64,000 bases of DNA from Nitrospira sp. Lineage in GTDB: Bacteria; Nitrospirota; Nitrospiria; Nitrospirales; Nitrospiraceae. Made by a program: the position numbers and the translations under genes. Location of the stretch: contig CP126121.1 of assembly GCA_030123625.1 (NCBI GenBank), positions 124,001 to 188,000 of the forward strand, given 5' to 3'. Of the stretch, positions 62,891 to 64,000 are shown piece by piece. The notes under the pieces were generated by a model. That model worked only from the letters and a program-made list of their open reading frames with translations, made no database searches and was not told the origin of the DNA. Each line of letters starts with the position of its first letter. The stretch's first letter is position 1.

Positions 62891-63978
62891 ATCTTGCGGA
62901 GGATCTCTTCCCCCTTGGCTTTCCAGACGTAGCGCGTTGGTTGTGCATTTCGTTCGGCTAGGTACGCCAGAATCTGGTCGCCGAGTTCCTTGACGTGCTT
63001 AAAGCTCCCCTCTCGCACGACGTCGACGGTGAGGTCTCGGAAAAAGCGTTCGACCAGGTTCATCCACGACGCCGATGTCGGCGTGAAGTGCATATGAAAC
63101 CTCTTGTGCTTGGCCAACCACTTTTGGACGTCCGCATGCTTGTGCGTAGCGTAGTTGTCGGCAATCAGATGCAGCTCTAACCCCGCGGGCGTTTCGCGAT
63201 CGATCCGTTTGAGAAACTTCAGCCATTCCTGATGGCGGTGTTTCTCTGCGAGCATCGACACGATCTTGCCTTCCAGATAATTGAGCGCGGCAAACAGAGT
63301 CACCGTGCCGTGCCGGATATAGTCATGGGTGGCTGTCTTGATGTGCCCCACTCCCAGTGGTAAGCCAGGCTGGGTGCGCTCGATCGCCTGGCACTGACTT
63401 TTCTCGTCGCAGCAGAGCACCAGCGCCTTGTCAGGAGGATCCAAGTACAGCCGATCACATCCCAGAACTTTTCTTCGAATCGCGGATCGGTGGAGATCTT
63501 GAATGTTCTCGTCACGTGCGGCTTGATGTCGTTCTTTGACCAGAGGCGTTGGACCGTGCTCTTGGAGACCTTGTGGGCCTTGGCCATCGACCGACAACTC
63601 CATCGCGTGCGATTTGGTGGCGGTTGCACGGCCCCTGTCAGAATCGACTCGGTCACGCCGTGGGTGAGAATTGGCTTACGGCCACGGCCCGGTGTATCGG
63701 TTAACCCCTCCAGTCCCTTCTCGGCGAACCGTTGCCGCCACAACCGCACCGTGTGTCTGTTGATCCGCAACTGCTCAGCCACCGCCAGATCCGACCCGCC
63801 CGCGGCTGTCAGGAGGATGATCCGCGCCCGCAGGACATCCCGTTGCGCGGCCTTTCCCATCCGACTCATTCGCCCCAGCGTGGCCCGGTCCGTCTCGCTC
63901 AACACCACAGCCTTGGATCTCATAGCCCGGCAGTACATCCCCATCAGCCCATAATGTCTATCCATTTATGGGACACTA
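62838..63978 (-). mobile_element. IS630-family insertion sequence
   Basis: The left end near 62838 (CTAGTGTGGTGTC) and the right end near 63978 (GGGACACTAG) are short imperfect inverted repeats. A TA at each edge fits IS630 target duplication. The size of about 1.14 kb is normal. The right flank carries the AGGATGCTG module of the dispersed palindromic repeats. Confidence 0.75.
62860..63965 (-). pseudogene. IS630-family transposase split by a one-base frameshift
   Basis: The N-terminal frame (63300-63965) holds HTH domains (LGRMSRMGKAAQRDVLRARI, then RINRHTVRLWRQRF) and runs to PRFEEKFWDVIG. The catalytic frame (62860-63603) continues with LYLDPPDKALVLCCDEKSQ (first Asp), LELHLIADNYATHKHADV (second Asp) and SWMNLVERFFRDLT (Glu). 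At the junction the sequence reads GATCGGCTG where GATCGGGCTG is expected, so one G is missing. It is inactive unless frameshifting or a sequence error explains it. Confidence 0.85.
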
Positions 63979-64000
63979 GACTAGGATGCTGCCTGTGGGA

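Overview
The window looks like a chromosomal segment of a Nitrospira-like bacterium (Nitrospirota). This is inferred from moderate-to-high GC, gene content, a glrK-qseG-glrR type signalling operon and abundant palindromic intergenic repeats. Taxonomy cannot be proved from the sequence alone.

Left part (1-12.7 kb): small secreted, membrane and orphan proteins; a three-gene two-component operon (GlrK-like kinase, QseG-like lipoprotein, GlrR-like sigma-54 activator) on the minus strand; a polytopic membrane protein; and clpB. Palindromic repeat elements lie on both sides of clpB.

Central island (12.9-31.7 kb): a type I-G (formerly I-U) CRISPR-Cas locus mixed with nucleotidyltransferase/HEPN and PIN toxin-antitoxin genes. 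The array at 13553-15702 has 30 repeats of 36 bp and 29 spacers. It is read on the minus strand from a leader next to cas2. Minus-strand genes in transcription order are csb1(cas7), csb2(cas5-cas6), cas3 (helicase then HD), a cas8-like gene, a block of NTase/HEPN genes (one intact pair, three frameshifted genes), cas4-cas1 and cas2. A decayed cas3 of the opposite domain order (HD first) lies immediately upstream of csb1. Two further TA-like modules are separated by C-terminal scraps of a secreted 12-residue-repeat protein whose full gene lies next to them. A WYL regulator closes the island.

Middle (32-45 kb): comM, an Lrp-type ligand-binding protein, a Gfo/Idh/MocA oxidoreductase, a dienelactone-hydrolase-like protein lacking its nucleophile, a DUF423 protein, a bactofilin, a KTSC protein, a Tat-exported amine oxidase and a 1038-residue fusion of an LCAT-like alpha/beta hydrolase with a CHAT caspase-like protease. 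An 815-bp IS5-family element sits just upstream of the fusion gene.

Right part (46-64 kb): the pxpBAC 5-oxoprolinase operon; a five-gene cassette of two lipoproteins, two tiny proteins and a membrane protein (49.6-52.3 kb), in which one tiny protein repeats the C-terminal domain of a lipoprotein; an IS110 element; a VapBC pair; a sugar-kinase-fold plus methyltransferase fusion; a run of redox/repair genes (dienelactone hydrolase, MDR reductase, msrB, glutathione peroxidase, xthA); and an IS630 element that truncates a hypothetical gene at the edge.

The strongest candidates for new biology are the lipase-CHAT fusion, the 49.6-52.3 kb lipoprotein cassette, the kinase-methyltransferase fusion and the layered TA/Cas3 turnover inside the type I-G locus. 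Several frameshifts could be sequencing errors, and this is stated where relevant.
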